Source of the DNA: Apostichopus japonicus
Lineage: Eukaryota > Echinodermata > Holothuroidea > Aspidochirotida > Stichopodidae
Reading direction: 5' to 3'
Length of the DNA: 64,000 nucleotides
NCBI RefSeq assembly: GCF_037975245.1
Contig: NC_092575.1
Span: forward strand, 28,917,341-28,981,340
Numbering within the stretch: position 1 is the stretch's first letter; each line of letters begins with the position of its first letter. The notes under the pieces were generated by a model, which saw only the letters and a program-made list of their open reading frames with translations, ran no database searches and was not told where the DNA came from. Position numbers and translations under genes: made by a program. Below, piece after piece: positions 26,430 through 38,495 of this stretch.

Positions 26430-27247
26430 CAATGCCAGGTCCATGATATTGGAATCAGGCAACCCTTCAAGTTCACACTCAAAAGTTTTCAACGATCAAC
26501 AAGTTACCATGTGGTTGGAACTTCAGACAAGAAGAATAACATAGGGGCAATGTAAATACAGGATTATAAACTATATAAATGAGAAATATATACTACAAAA
26601 TTATTTATATCGTTAATCGGCTGTTGTTTCTCCGAAAATATGCTTTCAATAAGTACAATACCCATCTTTCATACATAAGTCCTTAAAAATTAAACAAGTA
26701 GCCAAAGATAACTATAAATTACATTGTGGAACCCTCCGCAAGAATAAACAAATCAATTCCATTAAAGCATGAACGAACTTGATACAAAATGAGGTGAAAT
26801 ACTTGTGGTATGTTTTCATACGGGGGGGACCTACACAATCATGGTACTGTATATCAAGGAAATAACAAAAGTTTCAGAATAACTGTGTTCCAACAACATA
26901 TGCTAAGTCAAAGTAACATTGGATATTTGGTGAAGCCTAGGTCCAAATTACTACGTGAAATGTTGATCTAGTAGGTCTAGGCCAGTATAAACATTGGTAA
27001 GTATGTTCTTCAAGATAAGAACACAGACACCAAAATCAATGTGTTTTCTTTCTTTGTTTCAAATAGCAACACATAGTTATTTTTATTACCTTTGGGATTC
27101 CCAGGAATAATACTGTAACAAATGTGATAACTGGTTGTTTTCCCACTCCCAATCGTATTTACACATTGCACTGTGACTGGGACTAGTCAATACTGCGATC
27201 GGAATACCGGGATTCACTTGACTACCGGGATCCCGCACAACGCTAGT
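26430..27247 (+). mobile_element. Dispersed ~1-kb repeat, copy 1
   Basis: Matches 59170-60110 in the same orientation along nearly its whole length. Shared landmarks in order are aaaagttttcaac, ggattataaacta, ttatttatatcgttaat, gtggaaccctccg, ggtctaggcca and the closing 121-bp segment with accgggattcacttgacta. No coding sequence or clear terminal repeat is visible, so class is unknown; a non-autonomous element is likely. The right end runs into the 121-bp array. Confidence 0.7.
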
Positions 27248-27848
27248 AATAACTGGTTGTTTTCCCACTCCCGGTAGTATTTACACATTGCACTGTGATC
27301 AGGACTAGTCCATACCGGGATGGGATACCGGGATTCACTTGACTACCGGGATCCCGCACAACGCTAGTAATAAGTGGTTGTTTTCCCACTCCCGGTAGTA
27401 TTAACACATTGCACTGTGATCAGGACTAGTCCATACCGGTATGGGATACCGGGATTCACTTGATTACCGGGATCCCGCACAACGCTAGTAATAACTGGTT
27501 GTTTTCCAACTCCCGGTAGTATTTACACATTGCACTGTGATCAGGACTAGTCCATACCGGGATGGGATACCGGGATTCACTTGATTACCGGGATCCCGCA
27601 CAACGCTAGTAATAACTGGTTGTTTTCCCACTCCCGGTAGTATTTACACATTGCACTGTGATCAGGACTAGTCCATACCGGGATGGGATACCGGGATTCA
27701 CTTGATTACCGGGATCCCGCACAACGCTAGTAATAACTGGTTGTTTTCCCACTCCCGGTAGTATTTACACATTGCACTGTGATCAGGACTAGTCCATACC
27801 GGGATGGGATACTGGGATTCACTTGATTACCGGGATCCCACACAACGA
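27116..27848. repeat. 121-bp tandem array derived from the end of a dispersed repeat
   Basis: Six copies of a 121-bp unit beginning aataactggttgttttccca and ending tcccgcacaacgctagt. The unit is GC-richer than its surroundings and holds several accggga/tcccggt inverted words. The other copy of the dispersed repeat (59990-60108) carries this segment only once, so the array arose by tandem expansion of an element's end. Confidence 0.93.
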
Positions 27849-27854
27849 TATAAG

Positions 27855-27960
27855 CTTGTATTTTGTCCCTTGTAGTTTCTGTTACTTGTCATTCAGCCTC
27901 TGAAGAAGAACCTACTATAGGATCGAACTGTCAGGGCTCACTTACTTTTACAAAACTAAT
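27855..27960 (+). mobile_element. Retroelement tail fragment (attcagcctctgaagaag)
   Basis: Reads ttgtccct, gttacttgtcattcagcct, ctgaagaagaacc and cgaactgtcaggg. It matches the reverse complement of 56935-57028. Such ctgaagaag...gaaacgtcag tails are commonly seen near the ends of invertebrate retroelements, possibly Penelope-like; assignment is tentative. Confidence 0.4.
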
Positions 27961-28179
27961 CTTTGCACAGGATGAAATAAAACTGACCACTTCCCTTCAT
28001 ACTGTGTAACTCAATTAAGGCTATGATCATTCAAATATTGTATGAAAGATGCATAATTATCTTTTCACTAAAATGAAAATGTTTTTCTTGCACTTTGCTG
28101 AAAACATCACAAATTTACATTTTTATGAATGACAAAAGCAGGATGAGCAAGAAAGGACTGTATTTGATCCACATTTTGC

Positions 28180-28285
28180 AGAGTAGCGCCATGGGCAGTT
28201 ACTCGTTACCTGGAGTGGAGTAGCGCCATGGGCAGTTACTCGTTTACCTGGAGTGGTGCTATATAAATCTACATTATTATTATAG
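28180..28285 (+). repeat. SINE/TE-like tail with 2x 39-bp duplication
   Basis: Two copies of gagtagcgccatgggcagtt plus actcgttacctggagtg, ending in gtgctatataaatct and an att microsatellite. A similar ending (cgctataaaaatgtaattta then (att)n) occurs at 29335-29390. The gctatataaat-(att)n form is a frequent non-LTR/SINE 3' end. Confidence 0.4.
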
Positions 28286-29690
28286 TGAAGACATAACTCT
28301 TCATGTGATTAATCCAACTTACATAACTTAGGGCTTCCATTACTTTGTAGTTTGTACTTCAATCATGTTTCTTCTTGATGTTCCAAGAGAAATGTAAACC
28401 TTAGTCACAAAAAGGTTACATGTTTTACATTTTTGCATGCTCTCTGGAAAATCATTTAATGTTAATATGGTCTTTGATTGTGTTTTTAGTTATATACAAT
28501 GCACTATTGATGGTGAGAGTCACAAATTTCCATCCTCACTCACCATATATGACCTTCTAGCAATTGGAGTATTGGAACAGAAATGCATCATCCAGTGCTG
28601 TTATCCCTCAGCCACCGTTTCATAATTTGCCAATTACTGCTACAATGGTTATAAAGACCCGCAATGCTGTTATGATCAATAGTTACCTTAGTCCCAAACA
28701 AAGGAAGAGGCCAGAGGCTGACAGAAACCTATACAGTATACAGTAGTTATGAGGCCAGTAAACAAACTGATTAGCTCAAGTCCTCTATTAAAAGAGGAAT
28801 TCAGCAAAAAATTAAACAAATACAATTTAAAGGGGAAGAAGCACAGCAATATTTGATAATATGACAGTGACTCTAAACTTAGAAATGGTGGCTGAACAGG
28901 AGAAATATCCATAATGTAAGCAAATGATTTAGCAAAATATATTCAGAGCTAACAGACTCTAGTTTGATGGATCAGATTAACTCATCAATGATTGAGATTT
29001 ACATTTTTTCTTGTATTCAAAACACGTCAATATGTCAGTTGATTTTGAAGATATTGAGTGTATCATGAGTAGCAATCTGTGTAATAATATCTTCAGTAGT
29101 AGTAATACTGTACGGATACACAAATAAGATCAGCTGTGAACTTATTGCTTAAATACTAGACTTCTTCCAGACATACTGCAATAAAGCCAATCATGATGAT
29201 TTATTCTTCACATGGCTGACTGAGCAGTGCTCATATCTCACACACCTACATAAGTATGTATAACACATACAGTGTATGAACATACAGTAGGATACATTGC
29301 TTGTTGTTGCACTTACTTTTAAGCACTTTGAAACGCTGCATAATGCGCTATAAAAATGTAATTTATTATTATTATTAATATTATTATTACAGTATGTAAA
29401 ATCCAATTCTCTTCCTTCATAACATAACCTTGTACATCACACAATATGTGCAGATCAGGGCCAGGCCAGAATCATCAAATATTATAATTATATGATATAC
29501 TTCATTGTCTTTGTATGGAACAAAACAATAAATAGTTTACTAGAGTTGAAAATAAGTTAAATCTAGTGGGTGTACGTGTACTACTATACCCCTAGTATAG
29601 GAAACCATATTGATGTATGCATGAAATAAGCTACTTTGCCATTATACATGTGGTTACATGACTTAAACTTGTATAATTGGTTGCATAAAA
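28286..29690. other. Intron 1, no recognisable gene
   Basis: Unique AT-rich DNA apart from the (att)n-tailed element end at about 29330-29395. Confidence 0.45.
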
Positions 29691-29876
29691 TAGGCAACTT
29701 GTAATGTTCACTGAAGGTAGAGCAGCTGTATGGTACGATGACCTGTAACACTGCCAGTTTATATGGTAGTGTGGTAGGATAACTTGTAACACCGACAGTA
29801 TAGCTAGTGTGGTAGGATGACTTGTAACACTGACAGTATGCAGCTAGTGTAGTAGGATGACTTGTAACACTGACAG

Positions 29877-30490
29877 CAGTGCTGCCAAGTCACCCGCTTT
29901 GGGCGGGTGTCACCCGCATTATCGGGTCATCTCCCGCTCACCCGCCCACCTGTCCGAATCTCCCGTCATTTTCTAAAAAACTCCCGCATTTTTGAAGAAT
30001 CTCCCACATTGTAGGCCCACAGAGTTTTTCCTGTGAAAGTGTATCATTGCTAGCGTGAAATTCATTTCATCACACCAGAATGCGAAGTTATCTCAGAACT
30101 GCCAGGATCGGAAATTACTCAAAGCCGATCGTGCTAAATATGCCCGGCTGAAAGCAACGTTACCTATACGATTCGTGAAAAATAATACCGTTACGACACA
30201 CGTGAACGCTACAGCGTCCGCAAAATTTCAGAGATTTTTTTTATTGCAAGATATTTTTTCCTCTGGAATGAAAAAAAAAATAGACACAATACAAATATGG
30301 AGACAGTATAGATTCAGCTTAGATGACCCGAGAAGTGATGTTTCTGGCCATCTGAGGGGCCGTAAGATCCCAAAATTTTCTTGTACGCTTCACGCCAACT
30401 CATGGTGGCGCTCCGCTTAGATGGTGTACGTAACCAACAGCACCAGACAATTTTCACCCGCATAAAAAACATCTGACCTTGGTATCTCTG
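29877..30490 (+). mobile_element. 614-bp hAT-like non-autonomous element
   Basis: Interrupts the 40-bp array. The left end reads cagtgctgccaagtca; the reverse complement of the right end reads cagagataccaaggtca, an imperfect terminal inverted repeat of the CAG...CCAA type seen in hAT elements. The flanks are tgacag on both sides (tgacagca/tgacagta if eight bases are counted, one mismatch). The left part is rich in cacccgc words. An open frame of 121 codons at 30055-30420 (plus) begins MKFISSHQNAKLSQ and is basic; I recognise no transposase motif in it. Confidence 0.6.
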
Positions 30491-30912
30491 TGACAGTATA
30501 GCTATTGTGGTAGGATGAATAGTAACAATAAAAGCTAGTTTGGTAGGATAACACTCAAGTACAGTTAGCTAACTACAGTATGATAAGTTGTGACACCAAC
30601 GGTACAGTAGCCTATACTGTACCTAGTGTTGCTGGATGACTCTAGCAGTGTGATAGGACGACTTGCTATCTCAAAAGTACAGTATATAGGTAGTGTGGTA
30701 GGATAACTTGTAACACCAAAAGTACAGTATACAGCTAGTGTTATAGGATGACTTGTAATCTCGAAAGTACAGTATACAGCTAGTGTTATAGGATGAGTTG
30801 TAATCTCGAAAGTACAGTATATAGCTAGTATGGAAGGATGAGTTGTAACACTGACAGTATATAGCTAGTGTGGTAGGATGAATGTAACACCAAACGTACA
30901 GTATATAGATAG

Positions 30913-32607
30913 TAGGGTTGGGCGATATATCGAAAAATATTATTATCGCGATAATTTTTTTTCAAGACGATATTTTTTGAGATTGAACAAATGACGATAA
31001 TTTCTTGTTAAAGAAATTTGAAATAGATGTAGAAAAAAAAATTCTCCGTTTTATGTGTAAATGTTATTCTAGCATTCTATGGTTAAGAAAGTTGAAAAGA
31101 AATATTTTACCAACTTCATTTACTGACTTTTGAACTTCGTGAAAACCCGTTCTTTACAACATTGACTGTATAGAGAACAAAACTCTGAAAATCAGTAGAG
31201 AAATTACCAATTGTGTACGAAAAGTAAGTTGGTACACCTTTCTAATTTTACGAAAGATCGAGCAAAATACTTTCGAAAAATTCACGCGAAACTGGCATAT
31301 CGTGCTAAATGCAACAAGTGTCATGTAAACAAGGCTCTAGTACACCCATTTATGAATAAACCAGAGGACCACATCTGGTGTAAAGCGGGGGAAAGAAAGT
31401 ATTTTCTAGAATTTCCCACAAAAAAAATAATAATAATATCCTACCATAGTTAAGTGTATAGTAAGTAGCCTAACCACTTCGTCGGTTACGGATCTCACGT
31501 AACAACAAAAATACAACTAATTGTATTTTGCGAAGTTGACGATTTCTACAAGGACATGGAAACAATATTTAGCATTAAGTAAATCACGCCTGGTGGCCTA
31601 AAACATGGAATTACAAGGTTTACTTTCATAAAGATGGCCATACTGTAGCTATTGGGGCCTTGATATCGTGCTACAGTATGTCTGTATGGTATAGACTGTG
31701 CCTCGTGTATCATGGGGAATAGTTTGTTTTGTTCATGCGGAGGAGTCGGTTGGCTTGAGGTGTGTTTTACTTACCTTTATTTTACGGGGATATTTACCTA
31801 CTTTCCTTGAACGTCTAAGATAATATTTCGCATAACTTTACGGATCCTTTACTGACTGACCTAATTAATTCTAGGGTGGAGCCAAAAAAGTTTACTCTAT
31901 GAAAAGTTTTTTGGAACCGTGCCAAAAATGTTAACAAACAGGTGTTAGACAGGGGGGTTGTTTTGCAAGGTACCTGCGAAAATTTGAAGCACATTAGCCT
32001 ACCGTGATATTTAAGTACGGTTAAACACTGCAGTTGTAAACTGATTGTTAGGCAGTCTAGAAACGGGGCTTTGCCGAACGTAGTTTGTTTCATAATATCG
32101 ACAGTTTTGTAAGTAAAACTTTATAAAGATTGTAAGACAGATTAATTCTCTTTTCATTTTATCACATAATATAGCTACTCTAACTTGTCATTTTAAAACT
32201 TTCATCAGTTTCGTGATAATTTAAATTCATAAAGTTAGTCAGTATTTTGTATCCTCAATTGCGAATTTTTTATTGCCAGACACGCAAAAGTACTTAACTT
32301 TTCTGGGGGCCTTCGCCCCTGGACCCCCACAAGGGGTTCCACCCCTTGACCCCAACGGGGCTCTAAGGCGGGCCCTGAACCCCACGCCATTATGCTCGGT
32401 GTGTTTGCTGCGTGAAAACACCGGTGGGAAATCGGCAGTTGTTTTTAGTGTGTTCGGGAACACACTAAAATAATTTTTCTTGTTGTTTTTAGTGTGTTCG
32501 GGAACACACTAAAAACAACAAGAAAAAATTATCGTAATTATCGAAATATCGCGATAATTTTTGAACTATTTATCGTGACATTAAAAAGCAAATATCACCC
32601 AACCCTA
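30913..32607. mobile_element. 1,695-bp hAT-like element with perfect 8-bp target duplication
   Basis: The element starts TAGGGTTGGGCGATAT and ends ATATCACCCAACCCTA, inverted repeats with one mismatch. It is flanked by identical atagatag (30905-30912 and 32608-32615), and removing it restores the array unit exactly. An 8-bp duplication and gggttgggcgatat ends are typical of hAT elements. Subterminal tatcgcgata words are present at both ends. Internal open frames (31211-31453 plus, 31815-32093 minus) are short and lack transposase motifs, so it is non-autonomous. A GC-rich patch at 32304-32385 (gggccttcgcccctgg, ccccttgacccca) and two palindromes at 32443-32531 sit near the right end. Confidence 0.85.
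32443..32531. repeat. Duplicated palindrome (tagtgtgttc-gg-gaacacacta)
   Basis: A 13-bp-arm hairpin at 32443-32470 is followed directly by a larger one at 32471-32531. The larger one shares the same core and has arms of about 29 bp, with a two-base loop and one extra A. The second is near-perfect over 60 bp and could extrude as a cruciform. Confidence 0.9.
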
Positions 32608-32945
32608 ATAGATAGTGTGGTAGGATAACTTGTAACACCAAAAGTACAGTATACAGCTAGTGTTATAGGATGACTTGTAATCTCGAAAGTACAGTATATA
32701 GCTAGTATGGAAGGATGAGTTGTAACACTGACAGTATACAGCTAGTGTGGTAGGATGACTTGAAACACTGACAGTATATATAGCTAGTGTGGTAGGATGA
32801 ATGTAACACCAAACGTACAGTATATAGATAGTGTGGTAGGATAACTTGTAACACCAAAAGTACAGTATACAGCTAGTGTTATAGGATGACTTGTAATCTC
32901 GAAAGTATATAGCCAGTGTGGTAGGATGACTTGTAACACAGAAAG

Positions 32946-34750
32946 TAAGTTCTTCAGTAGCTATACTTGACTTATTGTAAAACTCAATGTTTAAAAGCAT
33001 TAGTAGTTGTTTGTATATCAAACCTCAACCATTTAACATCAATGACTACCAACTACAACAGCCTCCCCATTTCTTTACTTTTTTTGCTCAAGCAATCTAA
33101 ACTTTGGCCATTGAATTTACCTAATTATGCATGTCAGATTTCATTCCTTCTAAATTTTACTACTAAAATTTTCGTGTCATGCAACTCAGCAAAATTCTTT
33201 GCCAAACAAGTTAATAAGACCCCTTTAAATATTTTTCCTGGCATTTGTCCAGCACTGAGGTTATTATAGCTGACCACTTCACTGACCAGTAACAAGAGAA
33301 ATCCTCTTCTCTTCAAGGCTGGATTTCACTGCTTGACTGATTGCAAAGCGACAGAGGGCATTGTTCAATGGCTGAACATTGGCAAACAGCTTATTGTGAT
33401 CCACCAAGCAATAATATCAACTGATCCATTGCCCTTGAACAGGTCATCACCTCAAGTATTGGATTGAGGGGGTAGTTTCTTTCACACTTCAAATACGGTC
33501 TTCAGGACACAATATCACAGTTAGAAATTATACAATGAATTTTAGGTTGCTTATATATAGTGTCATTATTCCAGAATTCTGGCAAACACATCAAATACTT
33601 TGATCATACAGGTCTGTATGTCTGTTATTCAAGTATGTTGCTTTCTGGTGCACAATGACACTGCACTATAGAAAGTAACAAACACCCATTATAGAAGGAC
33701 TTGTAACTAACAGCAAGTACAACCACACATACAGTACAAATACACAGGTTTAATAATGCCCTTGGAAACTTGGATCCATACGTGTGTAAGATGAGAAGAT
33801 TCTAAGCACCAGAATGTGTAAGTTATTTAGTTCAGGACTATAATATTATTTAAAATGCCTTGAATAACGATATAATACATTAAGGTAAACATACTGTAGG
33901 TAGCTATGTGATCCATTAAGGTAAACAAAGGTAACTATGCAAGAGTATAGACTCATCTGGAATTCTGTTGCCTACAGGTGAGAAATACAAGATTTTGTTG
34001 GTTTGGGAAATTAGCATAATAGTACTATGCAGATGTCTACAGTAAGTTACAAAATGCAAAATGCTGAGATTTTGTTTGTGCAAAAACTATTTCAGCTACA
34101 GTCAACTAGAATGTTACATACATCATAATAACTAGGTGAAACCAATGTTGGTGGAAATGGTTTGATCATTTTATGTACAGTAGTTAATGTGGCCAGTGTG
34201 GTACATGAAGTTAAAGTGACAATTCCATGCCACCTGAAATTACAAATGTTTAAAGCATTCCCTGGTTACTGTCAATGAATTTGCTGAAACTCCATTACAT
34301 TGTACCATATATAGACTTTAATCAAATATGAGCTCTGCAAGCCAAGTGGTCTGAAAGTAACATCCCTCTGAAAGTAGCATTACTATGATTATTCATGCCC
34401 ATTCTTAGACGTAATTCATTACAGTAAGTACAGTATATATTATAGATAGTCAGTATAGGCCCCAAATTGTACCAAGCTATAATTGCTCGAAGTTCCTGGA
34501 GGTCTTTACTCTCCAAATTGTTCTCAGACATTTTTAAGGAACACACAAGATGACTGAATGTCCCAGTGAGGAAAATTTCCTCTAAGATTGTAATAAAAAC
34601 AGTTTAAGAATTTTGACTAAAGGTGACCACATTTGAATATCTAGCATATTTGGGACAAATACAGCATATTTTTAATACTGCACCTTATAATTATTTGGCC
34701 TTACAGGTCAATTACTCAAAGCAATGAGGATAAATCACTCACTAACAGCA
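32946..34750. other. Intron 1, no recognisable gene
   Basis: AT-rich unique DNA. A short duplication (aggtaaac at 33882 and 33920) is the only repeat noticed. Open frames at 32967-33316 are short and featureless. Confidence 0.4.
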
Positions 34751-34751
34751 G

Positions 34752-35125
34752 TTCTAGTACCAGGGTTGACTTTGGGATATAAATCATATTGATTTATATC
34801 ACTGATTTAAATCAAGATTTAAGTCACTCAATTTTTTTTTAAATCATTGATTTAAATCACATATGTTGATCTTTTACACATCAGGTAAAAAAAAAATGAA
34901 GAAAATAAGAACAGAAATAGTTATTACTTTGTCAGATCTTGGATTTAACATGATAGCAAAAGGGTAAACGAAGAGATATACAACTTAATTTTAAGTCTCA
35001 ATACCTATTTTGGAAAACAAACTTCCAAAGTAGATTCAATGAAGATTATTCTAAATGCACTCTGACCAGGTGGGTTTAATGGAGAAAAGAAGTCGCAATC
35101 AAATCACCTTGAGATCATATTTTTA
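34752..35125 (+). mobile_element. Possible left end of a DNA transposon (gatttaaatca repeats)
   Basis: Begins ccagggttgactttggga and carries several gatttaaatca/tgatttaaatc subterminal words, as in many hAT-type ends. The last 120 bp (35000-35120) belong to the dispersed family also found at 37975 and 46465. No matching right end was found, so it is truncated or rearranged. Confidence 0.4.
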
Positions 35126-36065
35126 TATAAAATGTTGCAACATGAAAATTAAATATATGTCAGCAATAGGACAAGTTAATAATACCTGCTGTGAGGGCCT
35201 ATAAGTACAGTTGATTACAAAACGCTTCACTGAAATTAATTTAACGGACTTGTGTGGTGGAAGATTTGGATATATTGTCCTCATAGTTCTTATGATTCTC
35301 TTTCTAACAATGTGAAAATTGTCCCCATTCGACGTTTTCTTCTTGTAGAAATCTGGTTTTCAAATTCACCAGTTTCTCATCGAAAGCACCGTTTGTTCGA
35401 ACGCATCAATTTGGTGATTGACGTAGTGCAGGCAAATAGGCCAAACATGGTACTTGAAGTTAGCACTCCCATTTCCGCAGCAAATACACTCTCACCTGTA
35501 CACGCACATGTGATTGCCTATTATATATTACGTACACATTGCCAACATATACAGCCTACCATGCCCAGTTGGTATACGTCCATAGCGTTGCACATAATAC
35601 ACTCTCACACTCAAACCACACTTCATAAACTGTTCTTCTAAATCGCTGAATTGAAATGCACGGATCAACTTTACAGTAAAAGGAAACTTGAAAAGTATTT
35701 GGAACACCAAAAGATGAAACTTGGCAGAATCGATGTCAGAGCAGAATCTAGTACCGGGTTGACAAGCTTAAGCTTCGCAGAACTGTCCGATTGGTGCCTA
35801 CATGCGAACACTCTTCGCTTTGGAGCTGGACAGCGCAATGTATAACAACGAAGACTCTGCTGTTCAAACTTATCTTGTATTACACAAAAATCACGAAATG
35901 CACAGTAAGCCGCCATTGATTATGCAATTCGCTTGAAATTCCATCTTAATGACATCAGGGAGGAACAATACAATCGAGCAGTAGCCGTACAAGTGCTTTA
36001 CTAAAGCACAGTCAGTAAACAACTATTTCATTAGAATTTCTCAACAAAAACGAACCAAATCAAAG

Positions 36066-36378
36066 CCACAGCCTTATGATTTTGATCCTATATTCACAGC
36101 AGAGGAATTACAGGCAAGGAAAAGCTAATGAGTAAAACAGGGAAGAAGAGGATCGTGTGGCAACTGTGTGATATAATGCCTACGCAGGTGGAGTGTGTTT
36201 GTTGCCATGAAGTGGATAATTTTGCAAAGTATTTTTCATCCCCAGAAGGCTGTTTAACAATCAACACAGACTTTGAAAACCGTTTGCCAAAATAAAGCGG
36301 TACTAAGAGCTACGTTAGTGATGAGGAGCGACATCCATGACCACGCAAGGAACATTCCATTTGAACTGGATATGAAGT
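36066..36378 (+). pseudogene. P2X7 C-terminal-like domain protein fragment, degraded
   Basis: Reading with frame changes gives PYDFDPIFTAEELQARK, then CGNCVI, MPTQVECVCCHEVDNFAKYF, SPEGCLTINTDFE, VCQNKAVLRA and TLVMRSDIHDHA. The CGNC...MPT..ECVCC spacing is the Cys-rich signature of the P2X purinoceptor 7 C-terminal-like domain, which invertebrate genomes carry in many copies, often in mobile or multicopy proteins without the channel. At least two stops (after ARKS and in IM) and two frameshifts break it, so it is dead. After DMK the sequence reads aagtaagcc, which could be a relic donor site. The stretch 35250-36065 upstream may belong to the same unit but is too decayed to read. The identification rests on motif memory. 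Confidence 0.6.
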
Positions 36379-37970
36379 AAGCCTAGGTCTGGCAAGGCAC
36401 TGTATGCTTAACGTTACAGTCAGCCTACATTGATACTTTAGTGTAGCCTAGGCCTAGCTTCAGTGTGCTTTTTTAGCGTGGCCTAGGCCTTCTCTTTAAC
36501 AGTTTCAAGTTTTAAGAAAAGAGAACTCCTGATGTTTTGTAACTATGACCTTACTGCATTGGGCTTATAGGAAATTGCAAGGCCTTCTAAAGTTCTAGCC
36601 CTAGCAACAACAGCTGAATATTTTCCATGGGGAGTCTACCACACAGTTACAAGAGTTGTTCCTCTCTGATGTCATCAATATGAAATTTCAAGCGTATTAC
36701 ATAATCAATGACGGCTTACTGTGTACTGTGGTGAAGCCTTGGGAGCCAATATTCAAACAAGTGTATTCAGTCCAACAGGAAGCGGTTAACTTAAGAATCC
36801 AATATTAGATATTAGAGGTTACTGCATATTAAATATAAACTGTTTTTGATCCCTGCCTTTGTTATTCCTTTAAAGGAAGGTCAGCAAGTCCCTCAAAAGA
36901 TGTGGCAAATGTCTAAGAATACTACTCTATTGACTATCAAAGGATTTTAAAGACACTAGGCCAGTCAAAAGAATCTATTTCTTTTAACTCAAAATATTTT
37001 ACAGGGCATCAGCAAAGTACATTATCTAAGTTATATCAAACTTGCACATTCCATCTAATAGTTAATAGTTTTTATGAGAAATTTCAACGAACACAAAGAT
37101 AGTTCACACACAACAGTTATTGCACCAGTGATTATGATAACTTTGTTTTAAATTAAGACATATACAGTCAACTTACTGGCAGTATACAGACATCTTCTAT
37201 GGTCATCATAGATCTGTCTCAAGCCTGCTGTGTTGCTCAGTATCTAGCTTCTTGCCTGTGTTGTGTAACATTCACCATGATTACAGACAGCTCAGTTATG
37301 TTCAAATGGGAGGGTAGCTCATGGAAACCCATTATGGTCTTTATTGACTGAGTCAACTGGCAAAGGTTGCGATTACATAATCTCCAGACATCCAAGGTCA
37401 GTCAATTACTTAAAGGAACATATCACCTTCGAAACAAAGCTCAGGAGCATTTCATTGTACTTATGGCCACAAATAACACAATTGGCTTAATGTGCCAGTC
37501 AGATCTTAAGATCAAACTGTAGCATGTTGCAGTCATATACTGTCCCAAGCAGAAGCAGTTTATTTAAACATTATCTCTTGTTTATAAGAAACATCAATTC
37601 GGGAGAACATTGTGTTTTGTATTTGGTTTTTTTTTTACATTTCTTCTGATCAATTGGTTCTTCAAATCTTCCCTCTTCAAATCTTCAAATGTGATAGACC
37701 CTAAATTATGAACTAATCTAATCCATTTCTTGATTTGGTTATAAATATTTTTGGTCCATATACTTTCCGTATCAGTTATTACATCACTGTTAATTTTAGC
37801 TACTTACAAACCATTCAAATGAATTACTCATTATGTACAGTAGTGTTCTTTATCCTGCATTCATGATCAAAGTGTAACTGTATATGGTCTGTCTCACAAT
37901 ATGTTAGGAAAGGCCTGCTGATATGTTAGCTGATAATAGTAGTGCTTCAAATTTCATAACCTTCTTGAAA
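36379..37970. other. Intron 1, no recognisable gene
   Basis: Unique DNA. Repeated gcctaggcc/ggcctag words at 36378-36490 resemble those near 62.75 kb. Nothing else is visible. Confidence 0.4.
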
Positions 37971-37974
37971 GTCT

Positions 37975-38495
37975 CAATACCTGTTGCTGATGAATTTCGG
38001 AAAACAAACCTCCGAAGAAGATTCAGTGTTCTTATTCTTAATACACTCTGAACAGGTGGGTTTAATGGAGAAAAGAAGTCACAATCAAAAGAAAGAAATT
38101 TATTTTCTATTGCCCGTATGGTGCGAACGATCTACTGTAAAATCACTGCGACTGTCACTGTCAGCATGTTCATTTAATACACAAATACAGCAGTCTGTGG
38201 TCCGGTCAAGATTTTAAACCGGTCCTATACTCGTATCGTCCACCTTTTACAATTCCAGGTAGGAAACGTCTGGAAAAAACATCTCTTTATTCATTGCAAT
38301 GGAAGGAAATGACACAATTTTGCAAGCTACATCAGTAAGACTGAGAGAAAGATACTACAGTATTCAAGAGAAGGGACCTATGACAGGCTAGCCACGAAAA
38401 TGATAGTAGGCCAAACCGTCGTAAACAAAACAGAGAGATTTGATTGGCGCATGATCCGTTTGGTGGGGCTTGCAAATTGACACAAGTGGCTGAAA
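37975..38495 (+). mobile_element. Dispersed repeat copy (accaggtgggtttaatgg family)
   Basis: Shares ggaaaacaaacctccgaaga, caggtgggtttaatggaga, tggtgcgaacgat, taaaatcactgcga and aaacagagagatttgattgg, in this order, with 46465-46790; the first part also matches 35000-35120. Non-coding as far as can be seen. The copies are diverged, so the family is old. Confidence 0.65.

Larger units (their letters stand above)
29715..32945. repeat. ~40-bp minisatellite, split by two transposon insertions
   Basis: Units of about 40-43 bp built on agtatacagctagtgtggta plus ggatgacttgtaacactgac occupy 29715-29876, 30491-30912 and 32608-32945. They continue in register across two inserted elements, so this was one array before insertion. 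Variants with tctcgaaagtac and accaaaagtac recur in the second and third segments. Confidence 0.9.

Noticed and set aside
32239-32473. GC-rich open frames on both strands in the hAT-like element
   Set aside because: Both strands are open over the same GC-rich patch with inverted ccccttg/caagggg words; this is composition, not coding.
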